A stretch of DNA of 23,770 bases from a virus, in IMG/VR virus record IMGVR_UViG_3300046007_012434, positions 1 through 23,770 of that record. One strand, written 5' to 3'. A model generated the notes under the pieces. The model was not told the DNA's origin, did not search any database, and saw only the letters and a program-made list of their open reading frames with translations. The position numbers and the translations under genes are program-made. Positions within the stretch are counted from its first letter, which is position 1, and the number at the start of each line of letters is the position of its first letter. This document shows, piece after piece, positions 7,440-15,070 of this stretch.

Positions 7440-7928
7440 TTAGAAGTTCAACACACAGTAATCCATACCAAGTGTTAACTGTAAGTTAATAGCTTGGTTT
7501 TCAGTGTCCCAGTTATATTCACCAAAGTTTCCACCTTTAATAAAGGCACCTTTAATTACCCATTCAGAAACAATGTCACCTACAGGACCTAATACATCGA
7601 TGGTTAAATCTTTCTTATAGAAATCTGAATAACCATCACGTCCTGTTACTGATTCATGATGTAAACGTACCCATTCCATTACTGCTTGAGCACCTGAAGG
7701 TGTGATAGGATCAAATAGAGTCATTGTTAAATCATTCCATTTGGTTTTGCCTTTAACTTTAGTATAAACGTTTATATGGTTTAATACTACTTCACCCTGT
7801 TCGAACGTTACAGCTGATATTCCTTTGATTACATACGATGGTATACCATCTATATACATAATGAATCTGTTTGCCTGTTTTGGTTCAAAGGCTGTGAAAA
7901 ATATTTCGTTTGGATCTAAGATTGCCAT
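7440..7928 (-). CDS. 19: Tail tube protein (gp19-like)
   Basis: A 162-residue protein, against 163 in T4 gp19. It forms the inner tube through which DNA passes. Family features visible are the FTAFEPKQANRFIMYIDGIP start, followed by VIKGISAVTFEQGEV, the WNDLTMTLFDPI strand, a VMEWVRLHHESVTGRDGYSD helix region, and the closing beta segment with IKGAFIKGGNFGEYNWD and LTLGMDYCVL. It lies directly downstream of the sheath, as in T4. The promoter-like box is 21 nt before the ATG, and a hairpin ends the unit just past its stop. The complete length and intact core leave little doubt. Confidence 0.95.
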   Translation of the reverse strand: MAILDPNEIFFTAFEPKQANRFIMYIDGIPSYVIKGISAVTFEQGEVVLNHINVYTKVKGKTKWNDLTMTLFDPITPSGAQAVMEWVRLHHESVTGRDGYSDFYKKDLTIDVLGPVGDIVSEWVIKGAFIKGGNFGEYNWDTENQAINLQLTLGMDYCVLNF

Positions 7929-7949
7929 TTTGTTATTTATTTAGTTTTG

Positions 7950-7960
7950 TTATAAATATT
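7950..7960 (-). promoter_or_regulatory. Late-type box AATATTTATAA before the tube gene
   Basis: Exact 11-bp box, 21 nt before the ATG at 7928, the longest spacing among exact single copies. It sits in the sheath-tube gap and would give the tube its own transcript. Function inferred. Confidence 0.6.
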
Positions 7961-7974
7961 TAATTTTTAAAAAA

Positions 7975-9705
7975 TTACACAGGGAAAGAAACTCCAGTTG
8001 GTAAAATGCTAAAGTTCAAGTAAACAAATTCAGCAGTTTTAGTTGGTTGTAAGTAAATTTGACCTACTAATTGGTTTCTATCAATTACATCAGGAGTGTT
8101 ATTTGATTCATCCATTACTACTTTGAAAGCATACAAACCTTGTCTTTGTTGTACTGATTCCAAATAAGGGTTAACTTGAGCTAAGAATTGGTTTCTTGTA
8201 GCAATTGTGTTTTGTTCAAATACCAAGTTATTAGCAACTTGTGAAATGTAAGATTTAAGAGCAATTAACAATCTACGTACATTTACTCTATCAAGAGCAG
8301 ATGCTTTAGTTTGTAATGTTTTCTGACCATATACTACAGTTCCAGTTCCTGGGAATGTTGCTATTGGGTTAACTTTGTTTTGGTATAAAGTATCACGGTT
8401 AGTTTGAGTTAATTTCTTTTCAGCTCTTACTACTGTGCTTAATCCACCTCTGTTAATACCAGCTGGAGCAAACCAAGGCTCACTTACTGAATCATTGTAA
8501 GCATAAACACCAGCTACCATAGTTGAAGCAGGTACCCATACTAATTGAGCAGAATCAGGATCAATTGTTTGAACCCAAGGCCAATAAGCAGCAGCATATG
8601 AAGTATTTTTAGCATTTGCTTGAGTTGTTACTGTTGTAATACTTGAGCTAAATGGTACTAAATCATTTACAAAAATATTATCACCTCTGTTTTCAGTATT
8701 AGAAATAATTGAAGTTACTTGAGAAGAACCAATTGGTGCTTCAGAAGCAAACAAACCAGGAGCAATTAAAGCATTGAATCTGTAATCATCTTGATTTGAT
8801 AACAAAGCAATCATATTATTATAATCACTTCCTGTTAAACCTTGAGTATTTGTTACACCAGAAATAATATTGTTATAATATTTAGCATTTCCTCCAAATA
8901 AATTACCTGTTGCTCCACCAAATGAACCACTAGCTGCTACTGGAATTGAACCTGTAAAAGAAGATTTTGCTGTACCATTATTATCAAAATAGAATGGGGT
9001 TGGAGTTAATACTGAAGATACATAAACATATCTTGAAGCATTTGGATAAGTTCCATTAACTACAATTTGATTATCTGTAGAATCGTACTGTCTATATTGA
9101 TCACCAATTACTTTAGCTACATAATTTGGAGCTGTTGGATCCATTGATAAGTTAGTCCAAGCTTCTAATACAGTTGGAGTAGTAGTGGTATCATCACCTT
9201 GTCTAATTAATAATGAGAATGTACCAGATGCTGTATCTGCATTAGTAATTTGCCATCTAATGTTATCAGATGAACCTGATGCTAAAGTTCCATTAGTTCC
9301 TAAACTGCTTGTACTATTCATAATGGCACCTTGTGAAATAGTGGCAAATCTAACTGATTCTGAAGTGTTAGAATTTAGAATAGGAGTACCTTGAGAACCA
9401 GAGGTAGTAGCTGATGTGAATGAACCACTTTTAACTCTTGCTACTAATAATGTTTCACCTCCATTAGCAAAATAGTTATAAGCTGCTATTGAAGTAAAAT
9501 AAGTGTAAACATTACTTGCACTTAAAAAGGTAGTACCGAATTTATTTTGATAGTCACTGTATGAAGTAACAACGGTAGGAATTTCTACTGGACCTTTAAC
9601 AGTAGGACCAATAATAGCAGCTCCTACTACTACTGGTTGTTGAGTAATAAACGATTGATCATTTTCAATCGCTAATACGCCAGGGGATATTAATGTTTCT
9701 GCCAT
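7975..9705 (-). CDS. 18: Tail sheath protein (gp18-like)
   Basis: A 576-residue protein (T4 gp18 is 659) that forms the contractile sheath round the tube. The N-terminal linker arm and strand are typical: ETLISPGVLAIENDQSFI, then VVVGAAIIGPTVKGPVEIPT. A large Ser/Thr/Gly-rich, likely surface-exposed middle (about 100-300) is variable in this family. The conserved core follows, with AAYWPWVQTIDPDSAQ and VRAEKKLTQTNRDTLYQ, and LDRVNVRRLLIALKSYI. The C-terminal arm includes LQPTKTAEFVYLNFSI and ends TGVSFPV. Both linker arms needed for sheath meshwork appear intact. It immediately precedes the tube gene. Only a degenerate promoter-like box is seen, 30 nt upstream. Start chosen because the family begins at this point. 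Confidence 0.95.
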   Translation of the reverse strand: MAETLISPGVLAIENDQSFITQQPVVVGAAIIGPTVKGPVEIPTVVTSYSDYQNKFGTTFLSASNVYTYFTSIAAYNYFANGGETLLVARVKSGSFTSATTSGSQGTPILNSNTSESVRFATISQGAIMNSTSSLGTNGTLASGSSDNIRWQITNADTASGTFSLLIRQGDDTTTTPTVLEAWTNLSMDPTAPNYVAKVIGDQYRQYDSTDNQIVVNGTYPNASRYVYVSSVLTPTPFYFDNNGTAKSSFTGSIPVAASGSFGGATGNLFGGNAKYYNNIISGVTNTQGLTGSDYNNMIALLSNQDDYRFNALIAPGLFASEAPIGSSQVTSIISNTENRGDNIFVNDLVPFSSSITTVTTQANAKNTSYAAAYWPWVQTIDPDSAQLVWVPASTMVAGVYAYNDSVSEPWFAPAGINRGGLSTVVRAEKKLTQTNRDTLYQNKVNPIATFPGTGTVVYGQKTLQTKASALDRVNVRRLLIALKSYISQVANNLVFEQNTIATRNQFLAQVNPYLESVQQRQGLYAFKVVMDESNNTPDVIDRNQLVGQIYLQPTKTAEFVYLNFSILPTGVSFPV

Positions 9706-9735
9706 GTTTTAAAATTTATAATTAGTTATATTCTA

Positions 9736-9746
9736 TGATAAATATG
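9736..9746 (-). promoter_or_regulatory. Degenerate late-type box before the sheath gene
   Basis: The coding strand reads CATATTTATCA, keeping TATTTAT but differing from the consensus at both ends, 30 nt before the ATG at 9705. It is the weakest and most distant copy, odd for a gene expected to be strongly expressed. Confidence 0.35.
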
Positions 9747-9763
9747 GCAAGGTCTTTTAAAAA

Positions 9764-10015
9764 TTATTCTAAAACAGTAAACTCTCCACTGTTTAGATCA
9801 ACAGATCCTTTTCCGTACTTACCTGAAATTTCTTGACTAATTTGTTCTTCTTCTTTTTTTAATTGAGTTAAAAATTCAATTAACATTTCTTTTTGTAACT
9901 CTAATTCTTGAATTTGTACTTCTATGTAACCAAAATCAATTGTTAGTTTGTCTCTTTTTTGTTGAATGTTTTTTAATGATTGTAACTCTTCGGTTGTAAC
10001 TGTTTGTTTTTCCAT
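9764..10015 (-). CDS. Small coiled-coil protein
   Basis: An 83-residue acidic/basic protein with a continuous predicted coiled coil from about residue 8 to 65: TTEELQSLKNIQQKRDKL, then IEVQIQELELQKEMLIEFL and LKKEEEQISQEISGKYG. It ends in a short DLNSGEFTVLE. No signal peptide or membrane helix. It lies between a fibre gene and the sheath, 15 nt after the upstream stop, and has no late-type box of its own. It probably belongs to the unit that starts at 11072. Similar small coiled-coil proteins occur next to sheath genes in T4-like environmental phages as I recall, without known function. It could be a structural or assembly factor. Confidence 0.7.
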   Translation of the reverse strand: MEKQTVTTEELQSLKNIQQKRDKLTIDFGYIEVQIQELELQKEMLIEFLTQLKKEEEQISQEISGKYGKGSVDLNSGEFTVLE

Positions 10016-10030
10016 GTTTTATATTTGTTT

Positions 10031-10711
10031 TTAAATGTATATTATGTGATAATAAAAATCTGTATCAGGAACTGTTGATTCAAAAGTTAATGAAGTACCT
10101 ACTAAACTATTAACTACCATATTGTTTGAAGCACCATTGCTTCCAGAAGGAGTAGCTGTTACAAAACAATTCTGTCCTAATGTTTTTCCTGAAATTTCAC
10201 TTATATTAATTATAACGGTATTAGTGGCTGTTTTACTAGCCCCTGCTATAAATTTTAAAGAGGCACTCGGTTGTGAAGCTGATCCACTTGGATAATAAGT
10301 ATTTTGAACTGAAGTTGCTGGTCCAGTTGATGAAGCATATGAAGCTGTTCCAAACAAACTACCTGTTATGGTAGTTACAGTCAATGTGTTTGTAGATGGA
10401 TTATATTTTAAACTATCATCATCAAATCTTAAAGCTGAATTGTTTGATTGGGTTGTATTAAATAAAGCTACAGCTAAAAATTCTGGAGAAACAGATGAAG
10501 TTATTGTTGATGTATCTGCTTGTGAAGCCACACCCAATAAACTTCCAGTATAACCATTCAAAGACATTACTGAACCAGTAAATGTTGTTGAACCAGATAT
10601 TTTTATATCATAGGCTACAGTACCTGTTAAAGCATCAATACTTTGAGATACATCAGATGCCTGTATAGTATTTCCTGTTAGGATATTACTTTTTGAGAGA
10701 ACTAAAGCCAT
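10031..10711 (-). CDS. Fibre-type structural protein with the shared TGS/TASYA module
   Basis: A 226-residue protein. The N-terminus MALVLSKSNILTGNTIQASD followed by VSQSIDALTGT looks like an attachment segment. Residues ~40-70 and ~110-130 hold the fibre motifs TGSLLGVAS and TGSLFGTASYAS shared with the larger fibre genes here. The C-terminal ~140-226 is beta-rich (VIINISEISGKTLGQNCFV, LTFESTVPDTDFYYHIIYI) and may be a small tip domain. No membrane or signal sequence. It lies between the 113-residue gene (19 nt gap) and the coiled-coil gene (15 nt gap), both without late-type boxes, which suggests one transcript from 11072. It is probably a short fibre or a connector carrying the same shaft type as its neighbours; role inferred. 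Confidence 0.75.
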   Translation of the reverse strand: MALVLSKSNILTGNTIQASDVSQSIDALTGTVAYDIKISGSTTFTGSVMSLNGYTGSLLGVASQADTSTITSSVSPEFLAVALFNTTQSNNSALRFDDDSLKYNPSTNTLTVTTITGSLFGTASYASSTGPATSVQNTYYPSGSASQPSASLKFIAGASKTATNTVIINISEISGKTLGQNCFVTATPSGSNGASNNMVVNSLVGTSLTFESTVPDTDFYYHIIYI

Positions 10712-10730
10712 TTTTTATTATATTAATTTT

Positions 10731-11072
10731 TTAAATCATTTCCCACCCATCAGTGTTAGCTGGGATACCATAAATATCATTGGTATTGAACCAATCTAAT
10801 AACATTATTTCTACACCTGTTTGGATTTGTTCTGTAAATGGTAGGTTTTCAATTTGTGGTTTTAAAGCATCATACATGTCATTTATTTGTTGATTAGAAT
10901 ATAAATCAATACCTGTATGAATTAACATATTACGTCCATCTTGCTCATAATAGTGAGAAGTGGTAGAAACATATTCATTATTTCTAATTTCTAAAACACT
11001 ATTTATAAAAATGTATTTTAATACATCTGGTTGTAATGGATTTACACTAACTGTTGTTTTTGACTTTATCAT
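10731..11072 (-). CDS. Conserved-looking small phage protein, function unknown
   Basis: A 113-residue protein without fibre repeats. It begins MIKSKTTVSVNPLQPDVLKY and contains a HYYEQDGRNMLIHTGIDLYS segment, a helix with QQINDMYDALKPQIENLPFTE and a C-terminal LDWFNTNDIYGIPANTDGWE. It looks like a globular alpha/beta protein. It starts a unit preceded by two copies of the late-type box 21 bp apart, and is followed by a fibre protein and a coiled-coil protein. I do not recognise it. Its place between fibre and sheath genes suggests a virion assembly or structural part, but nothing in the sequence proves that. Confidence 0.7.
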   Translation of the reverse strand: MIKSKTTVSVNPLQPDVLKYIFINSVLEIRNNEYVSTTSHYYEQDGRNMLIHTGIDLYSNQQINDMYDALKPQIENLPFTEQIQTGVEIMLLDWFNTNDIYGIPANTDGWEMI

Positions 11073-11087
11073 GTTTAATTTGTTTTA

Positions 11088-11098
11088 TTATAAATATG
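11088..11098 (-). promoter_or_regulatory. Late-type box, proximal copy of a pair
   Basis: The coding strand reads CATATTTATAA, 15 nt before the ATG at 11072. One base differs from the consensus. Confidence 0.55.
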
Positions 11099-11108
11099 TG
11101 ATATTTTG

Positions 11109-11119
11109 TTATAAATATG
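11109..11119 (-). promoter_or_regulatory. Late-type box, distal copy of a pair
   Basis: The coding strand reads CATATTTATAA, identical to the proximal copy and exactly 21 bp further upstream, about two helical turns. The only duplicated box in the window. Confidence 0.55.
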
Positions 11120-11126
11120 TAGTTTT

Positions 11127-14048
11127 TTAAGCTATTTCATAAGAACCGTTCCAAGATATTTCATCTAAGTTTCCCCAAGTAAAAGGAACTGTTGATTCTA
11201 ATCCAACAGCTACTGAGCTTGTGTTTTGCCATTGTATTTCTGATCTTGTAGAACTTCCAAGCCTTCCTCCATTCATTAATCCTGAATACCAGTTAATACC
11301 ATTATCTAAGAATGAAGATGGTATTTGGATTCCGTAAGCAGAAGATGCTGTAAATGGTAATTGGAAATACCAAGCACCTGTTCCATAAGTAGTTGTAGTT
11401 CCCATTACTAATCTTCCTCTTACAAAGCATGTTTTACCAATTACTTTATATTGACCTGTTATTGTTCCATCTCCAATTACAGGATCTGATGATGCAGCTG
11501 TCCAAACAGGAGTATACGAAGTCCAAGCTGTTGATAATTCTGAACCGTTAAAGTTAAGAGAACCAGTGGCTTGTATTGAACCAGTAAACGAAGGAGCATT
11601 TACAGAACCAAAGAAATCTACTCTTTTGGTTGAAAAACTTCCTGTTATTAACAGGTTTGTAGAAGAGTTAGCTAGTATGAAAGTATTAGAAGCAGCTGTT
11701 ATTGTTGATCCTGCTGCATAACCTATGAATACATTATAATTTCCTAAAGTTAATCTACCAGCTGTATATCCTAGATAAACTGAACCGTCATTAGATCCTG
11801 TTCCAGTAGCTGTAGCATTTTGATAACCTGCTTCATAACCTACTGCTACCATGTAACGAGAAGAAGATGCTAATTGCATAGCTCCATGTCCAACAGCTAC
11901 GTTTGAAGTAGTTGATCCTAAACTGTTAAACCATCCCATGGCTGCAGATCCTATGATTGTATCACTAATTGAAGTTCTTAATCCATATCCTGCTGAAGGT
12001 CCTATAGCTACAGTAAAATCAGAACCAGCACCTGACATATCTCTACCAGCTAAATAACCTATTAAAACATGTCTTCCATTTGATACGTTTCTTCCAGCAG
12101 TATAGCCAATAGCTATACCATAATCATCATTACCATCATTACCTACAAAGTTATTTCCAAATGCATCAAAACCAATAGCTATAGCACCAAATCTTGTATA
12201 ATTTAATAGTGAGTTATATCCGATAGCTACGTTATTAGACCCACTTTGATTGGCGTTTAAACTAAATACACCTATTCCAATATTAGCTTCTCCTACTGAA
12301 TTATTTTTCAGAGAAGCTCTTCCTAAAGCTATGTTGTTAAATCCTGTTGTTAAATTTCGTAAAGGTTCACTATTACTATTATCAAAACCAATAGCTATAT
12401 TATTATTTCCAGATGTTAATCCTAAAGCTATAGCATCATTTCCTGCAAAGAAATTATTAAATCCTGTTGTTATTGAAGGGTAAGTAGTAAGCCTACTCCC
12501 AAACATAAAGTTGTTTCTACTAGTGTCATATCTTACTACCCAGTTTGAACCTATCTTATAACCCATTGTAGAACCGGTTAAAGGAGTTACATCAATAAAT
12601 GAAGAAGCAGATGTTAAACTCATGTTTCCAAAGAAACCTGATGAGCCTGTTACAATTAGGCTTCCAGTAATAGCTGCTGAACCTGTAAATGGGAAAACAG
12701 CAGCGTATGAAGCAGTAGTTGCAAATGAAGCACTTAATGCTTGTGAAGCATATGAAGCTGTTCCTAATAATGAACCTGTGAATGAGGGAGCATTAACTGA
12801 ACCAAAGAAATCTACTCTCTTGGTTGTAAAGCTTCCTGTAATTAAGAAATCTGTTGATGAGTTAGCTAGTATAAAAGTGTTTGAGGCTGCTGTAATAGTT
12901 GCACCAGCATCATAACCTAAAAATACATTATAATTTCCTAATGTCAATCTACCAGCTCTGTAACCAACATAAACTGAACCATCGTTAGATCCTAACCCAG
13001 TTGCTGTTCTATTTTGATAGCCGGCTTCATAACCTATAGCTACCATGTAACGAGAAGAAGAAGCATATTCCATAGCTCCATAACCTATAGCTACGTTATC
13101 TCTTGTTGTTCCTAAACCATTAAAATCCCACATAGCTAAGGCACCAACAACAGTATCATTATTTGAAGTTCTTAAACCGTAACCAGCTGAAGGCCCTATA
13201 GCAGTTGCATTATTAGAAGTAGTTGCTGTCATATCTGCAGCAGTAAATGCTCCTATTAAAACATGACTTCCAGTTACTACGTTAATACCAGCATTATATC
13301 CAATAGCTACATTATAGTCATCTGAGGCTGCATTTCCGGCATGTCTGTTTAAAGCTGCATGTCCTATAGCTATTGAACCTACTCTTGTATAAACATTTAG
13401 AGCTGTATATCCCATAGCTATATTGTGAGAACTACTTTGATTAGTATATAAAGCAAGTTCTCCTATACTTATATTGTGGTTTCCTACAGAAAGACTTCTT
13501 AAACCTCCCCTTCCTAAAGCTATATTGGATTGACCAGTTGTTAAACTTCGTAAAGGTTCATTATTAGTAGTATCAGAACCAATAGCTATATTATTAAACC
13601 CTGTTGTTAAACCGTTTGCTATAGAAGGACCACCTGCGAAGAAATTATTACCGCCTGAACCTGTTACAGAAGCATATGTAGCTGTACTACTTCCTATAAT
13701 TAAGTTATTTCTACTAGAGTCATATCTTGTAACCCAGTTTGAACCTATTTTGTATCCAAAATTTGAACCAGTTAAAGGAGTTATGTCTATGAAAGATGAG
13801 CCAGATGTTAGACTCATGTTTCCGAAAAGTCCTGATGAACCTGTTACAAATAAACTCCCAGTAATATCTGCTGAACCTGTGTAAGGGAATGCATTACCAC
13901 TACCTCCTGCATTTAAAGCAAAAGATGCAGTTGTGGCAAAAGATGAACTAGTTGCAAATGAAGCTGTTCCTATAACCGTTCCACCAGTTACTGTTAAGCT
14001 TCCTGATAGGGATGAATCTCCTAATATTTGAGCGTTATCTATTCTCAT
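11127..14048 (-). CDS. Tandemly duplicated fibre/adhesin with YadA-like head repeats
   Basis: A 973-residue protein, probably a receptor-binding tail fibre. Residues 1-53 are an N-terminal segment with the ASFATTASFAL shaft motif. Two copies of a ~398-residue unit follow (about 54-426 and 452-824). Each starts FP[YF]TGSA.ITGSL and GNMSLTS.SSFID and ends KRVDFFGSVNAPSFTGS. Within each, 13 or so short strands of the form N.AIG..A recur every 16-23 residues, as in the left-handed beta-roll of YadA-type trimeric adhesins and Bacteroidota surface repeats. The C-terminal ~845-973 is a separate beta domain (YTPVW, VIGDGTITGQYKVIGKTCFV, GAWYFQLPF), a type seen at fibre ends in many phages and prophages. 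The late-type box ends 3 nt before the ATG. Trimerisation and receptor binding are inferred. No S74-type chaperone is visible. Confidence 0.85.
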   Translation of the reverse strand: MRIDNAQILGDSSLSGSLTVTGGTVIGTASFATSSSFATTASFALNAGGSGNAFPYTGSADITGSLFVTGSSGLFGNMSLTSGSSFIDITPLTGSNFGYKIGSNWVTRYDSSRNNLIIGSSTATYASVTGSGGNNFFAGGPSIANGLTTGFNNIAIGSDTTNNEPLRSLTTGQSNIALGRGGLRSLSVGNHNISIGELALYTNQSSSHNIAMGYTALNVYTRVGSIAIGHAALNRHAGNAASDDYNVAIGYNAGINVVTGSHVLIGAFTAADMTATTSNNATAIGPSAGYGLRTSNNDTVVGALAMWDFNGLGTTRDNVAIGYGAMEYASSSRYMVAIGYEAGYQNRTATGLGSNDGSVYVGYRAGRLTLGNYNVFLGYDAGATITAASNTFILANSSTDFLITGSFTTKRVDFFGSVNAPSFTGSLLGTASYASQALSASFATTASYAAVFPFTGSAAITGSLIVTGSSGFFGNMSLTSASSFIDVTPLTGSTMGYKIGSNWVVRYDTSRNNFMFGSRLTTYPSITTGFNNFFAGNDAIALGLTSGNNNIAIGFDNSNSEPLRNLTTGFNNIALGRASLKNNSVGEANIGIGVFSLNANQSGSNNVAIGYNSLLNYTRFGAIAIGFDAFGNNFVGNDGNDDYGIAIGYTAGRNVSNGRHVLIGYLAGRDMSGAGSDFTVAIGPSAGYGLRTSISDTIIGSAAMGWFNSLGSTTSNVAVGHGAMQLASSSRYMVAVGYEAGYQNATATGTGSNDGSVYLGYTAGRLTLGNYNVFIGYAAGSTITAASNTFILANSSTNLLITGSFSTKRVDFFGSVNAPSFTGSIQATGSLNFNGSELSTAWTSYTPVWTAASSDPVIGDGTITGQYKVIGKTCFVRGRLVMGTTTTYGTGAWYFQLPFTASSAYGIQIPSSFLDNGINWYSGLMNGGRLGSSTRSEIQWQNTSSVAVGLESTVPFTWGNLDEISWNGSYEIA
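11577..12695 (-). repeat. Copy 2 of ~1.2-kb internal duplication
   Basis: Encodes residues 452-824 of the 973-residue fibre, matching copy 1 at a near-constant offset of 398 residues. Landmarks FID.TPLTG, EPLR.LTTG and SSSRYMVA.GYEAGYQN are shared. Confidence 0.85.
12771..13889 (-). repeat. Copy 1 of ~1.2-kb internal duplication
   Basis: Encodes residues 54-426 of the 973-residue fibre. It differs from copy 2 at many scattered residues, mainly in the loops between the AIG strands, while strand cores and the 3' end are better kept. Confidence 0.85.
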
Positions 14049-14051
14049 TGA

Positions 14052-14062
14052 TTATAAATATT
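14052..14062 (-). promoter_or_regulatory. Late-type box AATATTTATAA, 3 nt before the 973-residue fibre ATG
   Basis: Exact 11-bp box ending 3 nt before the ATG at 14048. A promoter this close would give a leaderless or nearly leaderless mRNA. Confidence 0.6.
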
Positions 14063-14069
14063 TGAGTTT

Positions 14070-14264
14070 TTACCTCCAAACCCCTGATATTTTAATTTTA
14101 GGTTCAGTTTGCTTCCATACTCCAGCTACTTTTATCCATGTTATTGCTTGTTTCCACACACCTGCTATTTTAATCCACATTATGTTTCCTGTAGATGCGG
14201 GAGCAACAATAGGGACTTGTCCTATTTCAATGGTCGCACCGTCGAATAATCTTCTTGTTGCCAT
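14070..14264 (-). CDS. Small protein with repeated WIK.AGVWKQ motif
   Basis: A 64-residue protein. Residues 1-29 include RRLFDGATIEIGQVPIVAP. The rest is three copies of a short beta-hairpin-like motif: WIKIAGVWKQ (30-39), WIKVAGVWKQ (43-52) and KIKISGVWR (57-64), spaced about 13 residues. Runs of this K..GVWK motif occur in phage tail-tip and fibre-associated proteins as far as I recall, but the function is not established here. No signal or membrane segment. It is the last gene of the four-gene cassette, with only one base between the preceding TAA and its ATG, so it is probably coupled to it. It could be a small capping or decoration subunit of the fibre. Confidence 0.72.
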   Translation of the reverse strand: MATRRLFDGATIEIGQVPIVAPASTGNIMWIKIAGVWKQAITWIKVAGVWKQTEPKIKISGVWR

Positions 14265-14265
14265 C

Positions 14266-15069
14266 TTATGCTTCTGTTAATATTACTGCACCCATAATTG
14301 AAAAGTTTACTACCGTAACAGCACTAACGGTTAAACAAGCATCGGGATGAATTTCTGCCAAAGACCCAATAATACAACCTGTACTAACTGAATCTAAAGG
14401 CATTGCACCTGTTGCACTCTCTAATGAAATCATTGCTAATGGCTTAAATAAACAAACCCCAAAATTACCTGCAGTTCCTGTTGTGGCAGCAAGAGTTACC
14501 GACTCAATACTTCTTATTCCCGTATCTCCTGCTTGTAATGGTATTGGAATTAACAATCCTACTTCTCTATAAGAACCTGCACCAATTGTTGTGGCAGTAG
14601 ATGTTCTACCACTCACACCCGCTGAATTTGTGTAGCTTATTGTTACCGTTGTAGCTGTGTTTCCTACTTGTGTATAAACTACAATTCCTGCCATAACACC
14701 TTCACCAGATGTATATCTTGTTAATGCTGCGGTTGGAAGATTAGTTGTTTGAGGTGTTGTTAAAGTAGCGTTCAATCCACCATTAACATTTAACAAATCA
14801 ACAACCATCATTGATGCTGCACTATAAGTTGAAGTGCTTATCCTCGCCCCTAACATTGTCAATCTACCTGTTGATACAGCAGGTATAGGACCCATTGATT
14901 GTAGAGAATTTTTGTCTAATGCAACGCTTGTAGTTGGTGTAGCAGGAGCAGGATTAAAAGATTGCCAACTTGCATTCGGTCTTAATATTCTTATTGTGGT
15001 TGTGCTAAAATCAGATGCCCTGTTTTCGCTAAGTCTTTCTACGTATTCGTTAAAATCAGTTAGTGCCAT
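14266..15069 (-). CDS. Virion structural protein, paralogue A of cassette
   Basis: A 267-residue beta-rich protein. The N-terminus MALTDFNEYVERLSENRASD is helical and different from its paralogue. From about residue 110 on it aligns with the gene upstream: LTRYTSGEGVMAG, SYTNSAGVSGRTS (145-157), YREVGLLIPIPLQAGDTGIRSI (split: YREVGLLIPIPL, QAGDTGIRSI, 168-188), TAGNFGVCLFKPLA (199-212) and NPDACL-like HPDACL (241-246). No catalytic motif, signal or membrane helix. The gene is visibly less AT-rich than the tail genes and has no late-type box. It is coupled to the upstream gene by a TAATATG junction. I do not recognise the family. Both paralogues could build a hetero-oligomeric spike or decoration, which is inference. 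Confidence 0.75.
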   Translation of the reverse strand: MALTDFNEYVERLSENRASDFSTTTIRILRPNASWQSFNPAPATPTTSVALDKNSLQSMGPIPAVSTGRLTMLGARISTSTYSAASMMVVDLLNVNGGLNATLTTPQTTNLPTAALTRYTSGEGVMAGIVVYTQVGNTATTVTISYTNSAGVSGRTSTATTIGAGSYREVGLLIPIPLQAGDTGIRSIESVTLAATTGTAGNFGVCLFKPLAMISLESATGAMPLDSVSTGCIIGSLAEIHPDACLTVSAVTVVNFSIMGAVILTEA

Positions 15070-15070
15070 A

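Noticed and set aside
12250-12915. + strand open frames opposite the YadA-like fibre
   Set aside because: Two such frames recur at equivalent places because the fibre is duplicated and repetitive; they are antisense reflections, not genes.
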